DNA of 64,000 nt, taken from JAHBXC01 sp964350875 (GTDB lineage: Bacteria; Planctomycetota; Phycisphaerae; Phycisphaerales; UBA1924). Under the pieces are notes generated by a model. The model was not told the DNA's origin. It saw only the letters and a program-made list of their open reading frames with translations, and did no database searches. Location of the stretch: positions 6,926 through 70,925 of the forward strand of contig CAYGLT010000003.1 in the NCBI GenBank assembly GCA_964350875.1. Reading direction: 5' to 3'. Positions 34,861-43,750 of this stretch are shown one piece after another. A program made the translations under genes and the position numbers. Position 1 is the first letter of the stretch. Every line of letters begins with the position of its first letter.

Positions 34861-35843
34861 TCGTCGCCCTCGTTGGCGTCGGTCCACGCTTCCTTGGTAA
34901 ACACGCCCTGCGCCACGCGCTTCGCGGGGACGAACCGCGCGAGGAACAGGCCCGACTCGAACAGCAGGTAGAGCGGCGCCGTCATCAGCGCGAGCGTCAC
35001 CGGATCGCCCGTGGGTGTCAGCACAGCAGCCGCCACAACGCACCCGAGCACGATGTGTTTGCGGAATTTCGCGAGCGCCTTCGGATCGACGATCCCCGCC
35101 CAACTGAGCAGCATCACCACGATGGGCGTCTGGAACGCTATCGCGAACGCGATGCCCATCGTGAACACGAGATCGACATACTCGCGCAGGCGGTACTGCT
35201 GCGCGATGAGCCCCGATCCCACCAGCGGCGCCGAGAGAATCCCCGCGCCGTCGCCGACATGGATGCGCAACTGACGCAAGGGCCCGTTCACCCAGACCGC
35301 GCCGGGCGCAGGGTCGACCGGATCGAAACTCAGCACGGGCGCGATCGGGAGCGTCATCCCCTCAGGTAAGGGCGCGGTGATCGGCGCCTCGCGGCCGATG
35401 CTGCTCCCGAACGAGATCAGGAAGAACAGCATGATCGGGAGCATCACGAAGTACAGAAACAGCGCGGCCGTGAGCGTGAGGAACACGCTGAGCGGAACGA
35501 GCAGCCGCGCGAAGCGCCGCTCGTGGTCGTAGAGCCCGGGCCGCACGAAGAGCCACAACTGGATGACGAGCCAGGGCACCCCGAGCATGAACGCGCTGAC
35601 GAACCCGACCTTGATGTACGACGCGAAGGTCTCGATGGGCGACAGCGCCTGGAGGGTCGGCGCCTGGCCCGCGCGGATCAGCGCGTGCTCGACGGGGATA
35701 AGGAGCAGGCGGAGGATCTGATCGCCGAACACCAGCCCGAGGATGAGCAGCGGGATCAGCCCGAGCAGCCCCACGATGAGCCGCTTGCGGAGTTCCTCGA
35801 GGTGCTCGCCGAGGGTCATGCTGGAGTGAGAGTTCAGATCCAT
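34857..35843 (-). CDS. tatC: Sec-independent protein translocase TatC with a periplasmic insertion
   Basis: Core receptor of the twin-arginine translocase, binding signal peptides. The 328-residue product has the N-terminal HLEELRKRLI motif, six hydrophobic helices, LWLFVRPGLYDHERR before the third helix pair and TPTGDPVTLALMTAPLYLLFE near the end. It differs from the usual about 250 residues by an insertion of roughly 65 residues between helices 3 and 4 (REAPITAPLPEG to LIAQQY). A TTG at 35885 could give an N-terminal extension; ATG 35843 is taken as the start. tatA/B genes are not nearby. Coupled to tadA through a GTGA overlap. Confidence 0.88.
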   Translation of the reverse strand: MDLNSHSSMTLGEHLEELRKRLIVGLLGLIPLLILGLVFGDQILRLLLIPVEHALIRAGQAPTLQALSPIETFASYIKVGFVSAFMLGVPWLVIQLWLFVRPGLYDHERRFARLLVPLSVFLTLTAALFLYFVMLPIMLFFLISFGSSIGREAPITAPLPEGMTLPIAPVLSFDPVDPAPGAVWVNGPLRQLRIHVGDGAGILSAPLVGSGLIAQQYRLREYVDLVFTMGIAFAIAFQTPIVVMLLSWAGIVDPKALAKFRKHIVLGCVVAAAVLTPTGDPVTLALMTAPLYLLFESGLFLARFVPAKRVAQGVFTKEAWTDANEGDE

Positions 35844-35984
35844 GCTCGGCGGGGGCCTGTTCGGGGAGGCGTCGGCGGAGGCCAAGCATATCGGTCATGG
35901 GTGGATGGATCGGGCGGGAAGCGGAGGAACCCGATCCCGAAGAAAATGCGACGCCGCGCGACCGGAACGCCCCGCTCGCGCGTC

Positions 35985-36602
35985 ATGTCTTGTGGAAGCA
36001 GGGACGCCAGCGTGCACGACGGTCGAACAAATTCCGAACGCGCCATCGCCGGAGACCCTCAGGCCCTGCGCGTGGTGTGGGAGAACAACCGGCGCTGGCT
36101 CGCCGCGGCGATCCTCGCGCACAAGCCGCGCTCCGCAGACCTCGAAGACCTGCTGCAGGATGTCGCGGTGAAGGTGGTGCGGCGCATCGGGGAGGTGAGA
36201 GACCCCGCGACGCTCCGCCCGTGGATGCGCGCCATCGCCATCAACGCCGCCCGGACCGCGGGGCGCACCCGCACGCGGCGGCTTCGCCTGGTCAAACCCG
36301 TCGACAACGACCCCGACAAGGCGCTTGCCGCCAACCCGGGCGATCAGCCCGGCGCGACTGCCGAGGGATCGATCAACGCCGAGGAAGGCCGCAGAGCCAT
36401 GGCCGCGGCGAACCGCCTTCCCGAGGAATACCGAGAGCCCCTGCTGCTGCGCTGCGTGCGCGGCATGTCGTACAAGCAGATCGCCGACCTGATGGGCGTT
36501 CCCGTCACCACCGTCGAGACACGCCTCGCCCGCGCACGACGGATGGTCCGCGAGGAACTCGAAACAGCGCCCGCCGGCGAACGAGAGAGAGTGACCCAAT
36601 GA
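35985..36602 (+). CDS. ECF-type RNA polymerase sigma factor
   Basis: A 205-residue sigma-70 family protein with only regions 2 and 4, as in ECF factors. Region 2 (about residues 20-95) includes WLAAAILAHKPRSADLEDLLQDVAVKVV and RPWMRAIAINAARTAGRTRTRR. Region 4 (about 130-190) has NRLPEEYREPLLLRCVRGMS and the helix-turn-helix YKQIADLMGVPVTTVETRLARARRMV. Start is uncertain: ATG 35985, ATG 35946 or GTG 36015. Its stop overlaps the next gene (ATGA), which looks like its anti-sigma factor. It is divergent from tatC. Confidence 0.8.
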   Translation: MSCGSRDASVHDGRTNSERAIAGDPQALRVVWENNRRWLAAAILAHKPRSADLEDLLQDVAVKVVRRIGEVRDPATLRPWMRAIAINAARTAGRTRTRRLRLVKPVDNDPDKALAANPGDQPGATAEGSINAEEGRRAMAAANRLPEEYREPLLLRCVRGMSYKQIADLMGVPVTTVETRLARARRMVREELETAPAGERERVTQ

Positions 36603-37264
36603 CCGACCTCACCAAGCCAGAGCGTCACCCCGACGATCCGCGCGACGACATCCTCATCAACCGCGTCGTCGACGGCGAAGCCACCCCGGCCGACTGGGCG
36701 GAACTCGATGTCGTCGCCCGGCGCGACCCGGCGATCTGGGCGCGGCTCGCCGAGTCCCAGCGCTCGCACGCGTCGCTCCAGCGCGCCGTCGAGGACACGC
36801 TGACGGTCGCCGAACTCGTCGACCTTCCCCATCCTGCTGAGCGGCTCGAACGCGCGTGGGATTCGCGCGTCCGCGTCTGGGGAGGGTGGATGGTCGCCGC
36901 CCTCGTCGCCATCGCGTGGGCGGGAAACTTCGCGCAGATCCGCGCGATGCGCGCCGAGCAGTCCGGCGCCGACCCAAACGCCAACACCGCGGAACTCGCG
37001 GGACTCACCTCGCTCTCGCCCGACCAACTCCTCCAGGCGTACATGCAATCCGGCATCGAGAACGGCCGCATCGTGGGCGAGATGCCCATGGTGATGCTCG
37101 AGACCGTCCCCACCGCCGACGGCAAGTCGCAGATCACCTTCGTGCGCCCGCTCGTCGAGCGCGCGATCGTCGACCAGTTCTATGAGATGGGCCAGACCGA
37201 CACCGGCCGACTCGTGCCCGTCGAGGCCGATCACAGCGAGTTCACCCGCGGCCAGCCGCTGTAA
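36599..37264 (+). CDS. Putative membrane anti-sigma factor
   Basis: A 221-residue protein with a cytoplasmic N-terminal part (DDILINRVVDGEATPADWAELDVVARRDPAIWARLAESQ), one transmembrane helix (VWGGWMVAALVAIAWAGNF, about residues 94-112) and an extracytoplasmic tail. It overlaps the ECF sigma gene by 4 bp. That coupling and topology are the hallmarks of anti-sigma factors. The N-terminal residues resemble a planctomycete anti-sigma leader (INRVVDGEA), but no zinc motif HxxxCxxC is present. Assignment is mainly contextual. Confidence 0.55.
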   Translation: MTDLTKPERHPDDPRDDILINRVVDGEATPADWAELDVVARRDPAIWARLAESQRSHASLQRAVEDTLTVAELVDLPHPAERLERAWDSRVRVWGGWMVAALVAIAWAGNFAQIRAMRAEQSGADPNANTAELAGLTSLSPDQLLQAYMQSGIENGRIVGEMPMVMLETVPTADGKSQITFVRPLVERAIVDQFYEMGQTDTGRLVPVEADHSEFTRGQPL

Positions 37265-37385
37265 CGCACGAACTTTCAGTGTTTCCCGACGGTTCCGCCC
37301 ACGCGGCGCGTCTCACTCTTTGAACCGCAACCGTTCACACGAACCACGCATCCGGCGCGCTCGCCGGACCCATCGGAGAAGACCC

Positions 37386-38870
37386 ATGCTCACCAGATTC
37401 CTCTGCGCTTCCGCGCTCGTCACGCTCGCCGGCGCTGCTTCCTACGCGGGCCAGTCGAGCGGCGCCTCGGGCGTGTTCGAATGGCATCCCCACAATGACG
37501 AGCAGCCGACCCGCGCTGAGTCCAACACCTACCGCTGGGTATCCAAGGACACCGAAGATGTCCGCAAGAACACTCACACACGGGTCATCACGCGCGACGA
37601 CGAAGAAGAAACCGTCCTCATCTTCAGCCCTTCCTCGAAAGGCGGCACCGACGCCCTGTTCCGCGACGGCGTGAAGATCATTGAACTCCGCCTCGATGGC
37701 GACCGTGTCGCCGACCTCGATGTCACCGTCAACGGCAAGCCGCTGAACGGTTCGAAGGCCAAGGTCGAGAACGATCACATCATCATCTACAGCCCCGATG
37801 GCAAGACGATCGCAGAATTCATGGCCCCCGTGGGCCTGGGCGCGAAGCACGAGATCACCTGGCACGCGCAGGCCTCGCAGGACGCATCGCCGCGCCGCGT
37901 GGCGCGCGTTCGTTCGTCCGCCCCCGCCGCGGATGCCCGTGAACTCCGCACGGCGCGCGTCGAAGCGGCGCCGCGCCGCGTCATCGGCATCACCGCCAGC
38001 ACCCCGGGCGAGGCCCTCGCCGCACAACTCGGTGTGCGCGCCGACAAGGTCATCCTCGTCGAGTCGGTGAACGACGGCATGCCCGCCGCCAAGGCCGGCA
38101 TCAAGCGCTTCGACATCATCACCAAGGTCGAGGGCTCAGAGCCCGCAAACCTCGGCCGCCTCACCGAAGTCATCCAGTCGAAGGACGCTTCAGAGCCCAT
38201 CCGCCTGACGATCATGCGCGGCGGCAAGGAGCAGACCGTCGAACTCCGCCCCGTCCTTGAGGAGGAGGATGTCGAGTTCAATGTCGATTTCGACTTCGAG
38301 TTCGACGAGGACAACAACATGCCCTTCGGCGGAGACAATGTGTTCAGACTCCGCGGCCAGGCCGAGCAGGCCCGCGTGGAAGAGGCGATGGCCGTGGCCC
38401 GCGAAGTCATCGCCGCGCAGCAGCAGCGCATCCACGAACTTCAGATCCACCTCGAGGAGCGGATGAACTCCGTCGGTCGCGAACTCAAGCAGAAACTCAA
38501 CGACGAGCAGGTCACCGAGGAAGTACGCCGCGCCTACCAGCAGGCCCTGCAGGAGATCCGCGAGGTCGATGTGAAGGAGCAACTCGAGCGAGCCCTCGCC
38601 GAGGTCCAGATCGCGATGCGCGAGGCCGATGTCGAGCGCGAGGTCCGCTCGCTCCCGGAGATCCGCTTCTTCGAGCGTGGGCAGGCCAACGGCAAGGGCG
38701 TCGTGGTTGCGCCCACCCCGCCCCCCGCTCCTCAGGCGCCCAGCCCCGTGCGCTCCATCCGCGGATTCCCCACCGCTTCGCCCGATAACGCGAGGCTTGA
38801 GGCCCTCGAAGACCGCATGGCTCGCATCGAGGCGCTGCTCGAGCGGATCGCCGCCAATCAGGATCGCTGA
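37386..38870 (+). CDS. Secreted PDZ-domain protein with long coiled coil
   Basis: A 494-residue protein with a signal peptide (LCASALVTLAGAASYAG). The N-terminal third is charged and beta-like. A PDZ domain lies at about residues 197-290 (AAQLGVRADKVILVESVNDG, AGIKRFDIITKVEGSEP, IRLTIMRGGKEQTVELRP). It is followed by an acidic stretch and a long coiled coil (about 330-440, EQARVEEAMAVAREVIAAQQ). The C terminus is a proline-rich linker and short helix. No protease triad is present, so it is a PDZ scaffold rather than a HtrA protease. It follows the sigma/anti-sigma pair in the same orientation and could sense envelope damage; that is inference. GGAG lies 8 nt upstream of ATG 37386. Confidence 0.65.
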   Translation: MLTRFLCASALVTLAGAASYAGQSSGASGVFEWHPHNDEQPTRAESNTYRWVSKDTEDVRKNTHTRVITRDDEEETVLIFSPSSKGGTDALFRDGVKIIELRLDGDRVADLDVTVNGKPLNGSKAKVENDHIIIYSPDGKTIAEFMAPVGLGAKHEITWHAQASQDASPRRVARVRSSAPAADARELRTARVEAAPRRVIGITASTPGEALAAQLGVRADKVILVESVNDGMPAAKAGIKRFDIITKVEGSEPANLGRLTEVIQSKDASEPIRLTIMRGGKEQTVELRPVLEEEDVEFNVDFDFEFDEDNNMPFGGDNVFRLRGQAEQARVEEAMAVAREVIAAQQQRIHELQIHLEERMNSVGRELKQKLNDEQVTEEVRRAYQQALQEIREVDVKEQLERALAEVQIAMREADVEREVRSLPEIRFFERGQANGKGVVVAPTPPPAPQAPSPVRSIRGFPTASPDNARLEALEDRMARIEALLERIAANQDR

Positions 38871-38981
38871 TCGCGGGAACCCGTCCTCGGCTGGCGCGTC
38901 AGATCCGACGCCTTCTGACCGAGGCGCCTCCTCTGAAATAGCCCGGCGCTGGGACGGCAAGCCCAACGCCAACCGCACATC

Positions 38982-39021
38982 CGGCCGTGTCGCCAAACGC
39001 GACACGGCCGTGTTGCTTTTT
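38982..39021 (+). terminator. Rho-independent terminator
   Basis: CGGCCGTGTCG (38982-38992) and CGACACGGCCG (39000-39010) make a perfect 11-bp stem with a 7-nt loop, followed by TGTTGCTTTTT. Ends the transcript of the PDZ protein. Confidence 0.85.
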
Positions 39022-39081
39022 CCGGACCTCCTCCGTCGCTTCCAGACGGCCGCCGATCGCACCTTTGCCGCTCGCTCCCGG

Positions 39082-39087
39082 TACATT
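39082..39087 (+). promoter_or_regulatory. -10 box of a predicted leaderless promoter
   Basis: TACATT followed by six bases (CGGGCC) and ATG 39094. No Shine-Dalgarno. Confidence 0.5.
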
Positions 39088-39093
39088 CGGGCC

Positions 39094-42000
39094 ATGACAG
39101 GTCCCAAAACTCCCACCGCCCCGTGCGCGCGACCGACGATCCTCGCCGGTCTCGCCCTCTCGCTTCTCGCCCCATCCACGCTGCTCGCGCAGCCGGCGCC
39201 CACCAACGGCCCGGTCGCCTTTGACAACGGCTGGCACGCGCTCACCAACGCCACAGTCGTCATCGAGCCGGGCAAGACCGTCGAGAACGCGACGGTCGTC
39301 ATCCGCGATGGCGTGATCCAGTCTGTCCGCACGGAAGGCGTTGTTCCCAACGGCGCACGCGTGTGGGATTGCGACGGGCTGATGATCTATCCGGGGCTAA
39401 TCGACGCGATCGTGCAGGTCGATGCTCCCGAGCCCGACGCCAAGGCCGTCGGCGCGCACTGGAACAGCAAGGTCACGCCCCATCGCTCCGCGCTCGACGG
39501 CGGCGGGATCTCGTCGAAAGACCGCGAATCCCTGCGCAAACTCGGCTTCACGGTCGTCGCGCTCGCGCCCAAGGGCGGCGTGTTCCGAGGGACCGGCGCG
39601 GTGGTCTCGCTCGCCGACGACCCCGAGAAGGGTCAGTCCTCGCGTCAGCCGCTGATGGACCCGGCGTTCGACACCGTCGCGTTCGAGTCCAGCGGGTGGG
39701 GCGCACGCTCCTACCCCGGATCGCAGATGGGCGCGATCGCGCTCGTGCGTCAGACGCTTCTCGACGCGCAGTGGCGCACCGAAGACATCGCCGACTACAA
39801 GAAGCGCGGCGACCGTCGCTCACGACCCGCGCCCGCCGTCGCGCTGGACGCGCTCGCCGCGAGCCAGGATCGTCCCATGCTCTTCATGGTGCGCGATGAG
39901 CAGGAAGCGCTGCGCGCCGCGAAGGTCGCCGCCGAGTTCGATCGCACCGCGATCATCGCCGGCGCAGGCAACGAATTCCGCCGCCTCGACGCGATCGCCG
40001 ACACGGGCGCCGCGTTCATCGTCCCGCTGAACTTCCCCGACACGCCGAAGATCGCCTCTCGATCCGACGCCGAAGCAACCGATCTCGGAACGCTGCTCTA
40101 CTGGGATCAGGCGCCGACCAATGCGCGGCGACTGCTCGACGCGGGCGTGACCGTCGCGCTCACGACGGACCACCTCAAGAACCGCAACGACTTCCGAAAG
40201 AACCTCAAGACCGCGATCGAGCGCGGCCTCGACGAGGACGCCGCGCTCGCGGCGCTCACGATCACCCCGGCCGAGATCCTCGGCGTTTCGGGCAAGGTCG
40301 GCCGCGTGATGCCCGGCTACGCCGCGAACATCATCGTGGTGGACGGCGAACTGTTCGACCCGAAGTCCACGATCCGCGATGTGTGGGTGGACGGCGCTCG
40401 CTACGAGATCAACGAGAAGAAAGCCGAAGGCATCGACGGCGAATGGGCAGTGGTCGAAGGCGACGCCAAGCCGTTCGCCTTCACCGTCAACGGGAAGAGC
40501 GGCAAGTTCGTCGCGACCTCTCCGACCACAGGCGAGCCGTTGGAGAGCGCGGTGCGCAACATCACCCGTCGCGAGAACCGCGTGAGTTTCCTCGTCGATC
40601 TCGACATCAGCGACGAGAAACTCAGCGAGGACGCGCCCGATGTTCACACGATGGTCTACGACGGCGTGATCGAGGGCGACTCGATGCACCTCACCATCGA
40701 ACTGATGGGACGCGAGATGCCCGTCACGCTGACCCGGCAGACCGACGATTCCAAGGACGAGAAGAAAGACGACAAGAAGAGCGACCCTGACATGGGCGTG
40801 GCCGACAACACGGACTCGTTCGGCTATCCCTTCGGCGCGTACGCGATGACCGAGGCGCCCGAACAGCGCGAGGTGCTCATCACCAACGCGACGATCTGGA
40901 CCAGCGCCGACGCGGGCGTCATCGAGAACGGGCAGATCCACATCCGGGACGGGAAGATCGTCGCCGTGGGGCGCGTGGGCGACCGCGCGTTCAGCGGGCT
41001 CGCGTCGCGCATCGAGCGCATCGACGCGCGAGGCAAGCACATCACGCCCGGCCTCATCGACGCGCACAGCCACACGGGAATCGCGGGCGGCGTGAACGAG
41101 GGGACCCACGCGATCACCGCCGAGGTGCGCATCGAGGATGTGATCGACGCCGACGACATCAACTTCTACCGCCAGATGGCCGGCGGCCTGACCGCGGCCA
41201 ACCAGTTGCACGGCTCCGCGAACCCCATCGGCGGTCAGAACTCCGTCGTGAAACTCCGCTGGGGCGCCGCGCATCCCGACGACTTGAAGATCGACGGCGC
41301 GATGCCCGGCATCAAGTTCGCGCTGGGCGAGAATGTGAAGCAGAGCAACTGGGAGTCAGACCGCTCGCGCTACCCCCAATCGCGCATGGGCGTCGAGACC
41401 TTCATCCGCGACATGTTCCACCGCGCGAACGACTACGCCGCCGCGAAAGAGCGCGGCGAGGTCGTACGCACCGACCTGCAACTCGAAGCGCTCGCGGAGA
41501 TCCTCGCCGGTGAGCGGCTCGTGCATTGCCACTCGTACCGCCAGGACGAGATCTTCATGCTGTGCCAGGTCGCCGACGACTTTGACTTCACGATCGGCAC
41601 CTTCCAGCATGTGCTCGAGGGGTACAAGGTCGCCGAGGCGATCAAGGCCAACGCGATCGGCGCCTCGTCGTTCAGCGACTGGTGGGCGTACAAGATGGAG
41701 GTCGTCGACGCGATCCCCGAGAACGGCGCGATCATGCACGAGGCGGGCGTCAATGTCTCGTTCAACTCGGACAACGACGAACTCGCGCGGCGGATGAACA
41801 TCGAGGCGGCGAAGGCCGTGAAGTACGGCGGCGTCGAGCCGTCCGAAGCGCTCAAGTTCGTCACGATCAATCCAGCGATCCAACTCGGGATCGGCGAGAT
41901 CACCGGCTCGCTCGAAGCGGGCAAGGACGCCGACCTCGTGATCTGGTCGGGCGATCCGCTCTCGACCTTCAGCAAGTGCGAGTCGACCTGGATCGACGGC

Positions 42001-42306
42001 CGCGAGTACTTCTCGCTCGAGCGCGACATGGAGATGCGGCGCCGCGACGCGCAACTCCGCGACAGGATCTTGCAGCGCATCCTCACCGAGAACGCGAAGA
42101 AGCCCAAGAAGGATGGCGGCGAGAAGGACGACGCGTCGGCCAAGGACGACGACAAGCCGGCGCTCGCCGATTCGCGCTACGACGACCACACGCTCGACGC
42201 GCTGCGCGAAACCTACCTCGACATCATCCGCGCGGGCGGCGACCCGACCGCCCACCGTTGCGGCGAGTGCGGCATGCTCGACCTCAGCACCCTCCACGCT
42301 CACTGA
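39094..42306 (+). CDS. Secreted double-module amidohydrolase
   Basis: A 1070-residue protein with a signal peptide (ILAGLALSLLAPSTLLAQP). It carries two amidohydrolase-superfamily modules. The N-terminal one (about residues 45-425) has DGLMIYPGLIDAIVQVDA where a metal-binding HxH would be, so it is probably non-catalytic. After a beta-type linker (about 435-580) comes the second module (about 590-1010) with intact GLIDAHSHTG (His658, His660), CHSYRQ, SFNSDNDE and ATINPA-like FVTINPAIQLGIGEITGSLEAGKDADLVIW. The C terminus is Lys/Asp-rich. A second, related gene follows after 26 bp. Substrate unknown (cyclic amide, peptide or hydantoin). Confidence 0.7.
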   Translation: MTGPKTPTAPCARPTILAGLALSLLAPSTLLAQPAPTNGPVAFDNGWHALTNATVVIEPGKTVENATVVIRDGVIQSVRTEGVVPNGARVWDCDGLMIYPGLIDAIVQVDAPEPDAKAVGAHWNSKVTPHRSALDGGGISSKDRESLRKLGFTVVALAPKGGVFRGTGAVVSLADDPEKGQSSRQPLMDPAFDTVAFESSGWGARSYPGSQMGAIALVRQTLLDAQWRTEDIADYKKRGDRRSRPAPAVALDALAASQDRPMLFMVRDEQEALRAAKVAAEFDRTAIIAGAGNEFRRLDAIADTGAAFIVPLNFPDTPKIASRSDAEATDLGTLLYWDQAPTNARRLLDAGVTVALTTDHLKNRNDFRKNLKTAIERGLDEDAALAALTITPAEILGVSGKVGRVMPGYAANIIVVDGELFDPKSTIRDVWVDGARYEINEKKAEGIDGEWAVVEGDAKPFAFTVNGKSGKFVATSPTTGEPLESAVRNITRRENRVSFLVDLDISDEKLSEDAPDVHTMVYDGVIEGDSMHLTIELMGREMPVTLTRQTDDSKDEKKDDKKSDPDMGVADNTDSFGYPFGAYAMTEAPEQREVLITNATIWTSADAGVIENGQIHIRDGKIVAVGRVGDRAFSGLASRIERIDARGKHITPGLIDAHSHTGIAGGVNEGTHAITAEVRIEDVIDADDINFYRQMAGGLTAANQLHGSANPIGGQNSVVKLRWGAAHPDDLKIDGAMPGIKFALGENVKQSNWESDRSRYPQSRMGVETFIRDMFHRANDYAAAKERGEVVRTDLQLEALAEILAGERLVHCHSYRQDEIFMLCQVADDFDFTIGTFQHVLEGYKVAEAIKANAIGASSFSDWWAYKMEVVDAIPENGAIMHEAGVNVSFNSDNDELARRMNIEAAKAVKYGGVEPSEALKFVTINPAIQLGIGEITGSLEAGKDADLVIWSGDPLSTFSKCESTWIDGREYFSLERDMEMRRRDAQLRDRILQRILTENAKKPKKDGGEKDDASAKDDDKPALADSRYDDHTLDALRETYLDIIRAGGDPTAHRCGECGMLDLSTLHAH

Positions 42307-42332
42307 ACCGCCAACAGCAGAAAGAGACACAC

Positions 42333-43682
42333 ATGATTTCCATGAATGCATTCGGTTCAGCGGCGGTGGCGGGAGTGCTCCTGCTCGGGAGCGCCGCGAT
42401 CGCGCAGGACTTGACCCACAAGGCCCCGCCGCAAGCGACCACGATCGTGCTCACCAACGCGACGATCCACACGATCGCCGACCGCGAGTTCAGCGACGGT
42501 TTCGTCGTGATCAAGGACGGCAAGATCGACGAGATCGGCACGATGCAGCAGTTCGAATCCCGTCCGAGCACACGCGAGGCGCTGGACATCGTCGATTGCG
42601 CCGGCCTGCACATCTACCCGGGCCTCGTGAGCGCGAGCAGCGACATCGGTCTCAACGAGGTCGGCTCGGTCCGCGCGACGATCGACCGCAGCGAGACGGG
42701 AAGCGTCACCCCCGAGGTTCGCGCCGCCGTCGCGGTCAACCCGGACTCGTGGCACTTCCCCGTCGCGCGCTCGAACGGCGTGCTGACTTTCGGCGTGCGG
42801 CCTTCGGGCGGGAGCATCCCCGGACGCATGAGCGTCGTCAGCGCCGACGGGTGGACCTGGGAGGACATGACCGTTGTCGGCGACGCAGGCCTGCTCATCA
42901 ACTGGCCCAATGTGCGCCCGTCCAACGCGTGGTGGATGAACCAGAGCGAGGAAGAGCAACTCAGACGATCGCGCGAGGCCGTGCAGTCGATCGACGACGC
43001 ATTCAGCGGCGCCGAGGCGTATTTCGCGACGCGCGAAGCCGACGACACCGCCGCGTACTCGCTCCGCTTCGAGGCGATGGGCCCCACGCTTCGCGGCGAA
43101 TCGCCGGTCTACATCAGCGCGCAGGAACTCGATCAGATCCGCTCGGCGGTCACCTGGGCGACCGATCGCGGCTTCAGACCCATCATCGTTGGCGGCCGCG
43201 ACGCGCACCTGTGCACGGACTTCCTGAAGCGCCACGATGTGGGCGTGATTCTCACCGGGACCCTGCGCATGCCGCGCCGCTCCGACGCCGCGTACGACGA
43301 GTCGTTCACGCTTCCTGCCGCGCTCGAGGACGCGGGCGTGACCTGGTGCCTCGCGGGAACGGGCGGCTCGAGCAACGAGCGGAACCTCCCCTACCACGCG
43401 GCGATGGCGGTGGCGTACGGGCTCGATCCCGATGTCGCGCTGCGCTCGATCACGCTGTCCGCGGCGGAACTGCTGGGCGTGGGTGATCGACTCGGCTCGC
43501 TCGAGCCGGGCAAGGACGCGACGATCATCGTGACCACCGGCGACCCGCTCGAGATGGCGACTCGCGTCGAGCGTGCGTACATCGATGGCCGCGCGATCGA
43601 CCTTTCGAACAAGCAGACGGACCTCGCCGAGAAGTACCGCGAGAAATACCGCCAACTCGGCATCACGCCGCGCGACAACTGA
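42333..43682 (+). CDS. Secreted amidohydrolase-fold protein with degenerate metal site
   Basis: A 449-residue protein with a signal peptide (MNAFGSAAVAGVLLLGSAAIAQ). The amidohydrolase scaffold is visible: IVLTNATIHTIADREFSDGFVVIKDGKI, CAGLHIYPGLVSASSDIGLNE, and a C-terminal SITLSAAELLGVGDRLGSLEPGKDATIIVTTGDPL. The HxH metal motif is replaced by SAS (YPGLVSASSD), as in the N-terminal module of the neighbouring gene. It may be a non-catalytic partner of the upstream protein, and the two probably share a transcript. An Asp/Gly loop GTGGSSNE remains near residue 345. Confidence 0.6.
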   Translation: MISMNAFGSAAVAGVLLLGSAAIAQDLTHKAPPQATTIVLTNATIHTIADREFSDGFVVIKDGKIDEIGTMQQFESRPSTREALDIVDCAGLHIYPGLVSASSDIGLNEVGSVRATIDRSETGSVTPEVRAAVAVNPDSWHFPVARSNGVLTFGVRPSGGSIPGRMSVVSADGWTWEDMTVVGDAGLLINWPNVRPSNAWWMNQSEEEQLRRSREAVQSIDDAFSGAEAYFATREADDTAAYSLRFEAMGPTLRGESPVYISAQELDQIRSAVTWATDRGFRPIIVGGRDAHLCTDFLKRHDVGVILTGTLRMPRRSDAAYDESFTLPAALEDAGVTWCLAGTGGSSNERNLPYHAAMAVAYGLDPDVALRSITLSAAELLGVGDRLGSLEPGKDATIIVTTGDPLEMATRVERAYIDGRAIDLSNKQTDLAEKYREKYRQLGITPRDN

Positions 43683-43706
43683 GCGCTTCCGCTGGAAGTC
43701 GATGTC

Positions 43707-43750
43707 GGGCCCGTGCGCGGTGATTCGTGCACGGGCCCATTCTTATTTTT
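43707..43750 (+). terminator. Rho-independent terminator
   Basis: GGGCCCGTGC (43707-43716) and GCACGGGCCC (43729-43738) form a perfect 10-bp stem with a 12-nt loop, followed by ATTCTTATTTTT. The T-run overlaps the stop codon of the convergent membrane-protein gene. Confidence 0.9.

Noticed and set aside
35523..35984. N-terminal extension of the ECF sigma factor from the long plus-strand frame
   Set aside because: It overlaps tatC in antisense and carries no sigma region, so only the part from about 35985 is taken as real.
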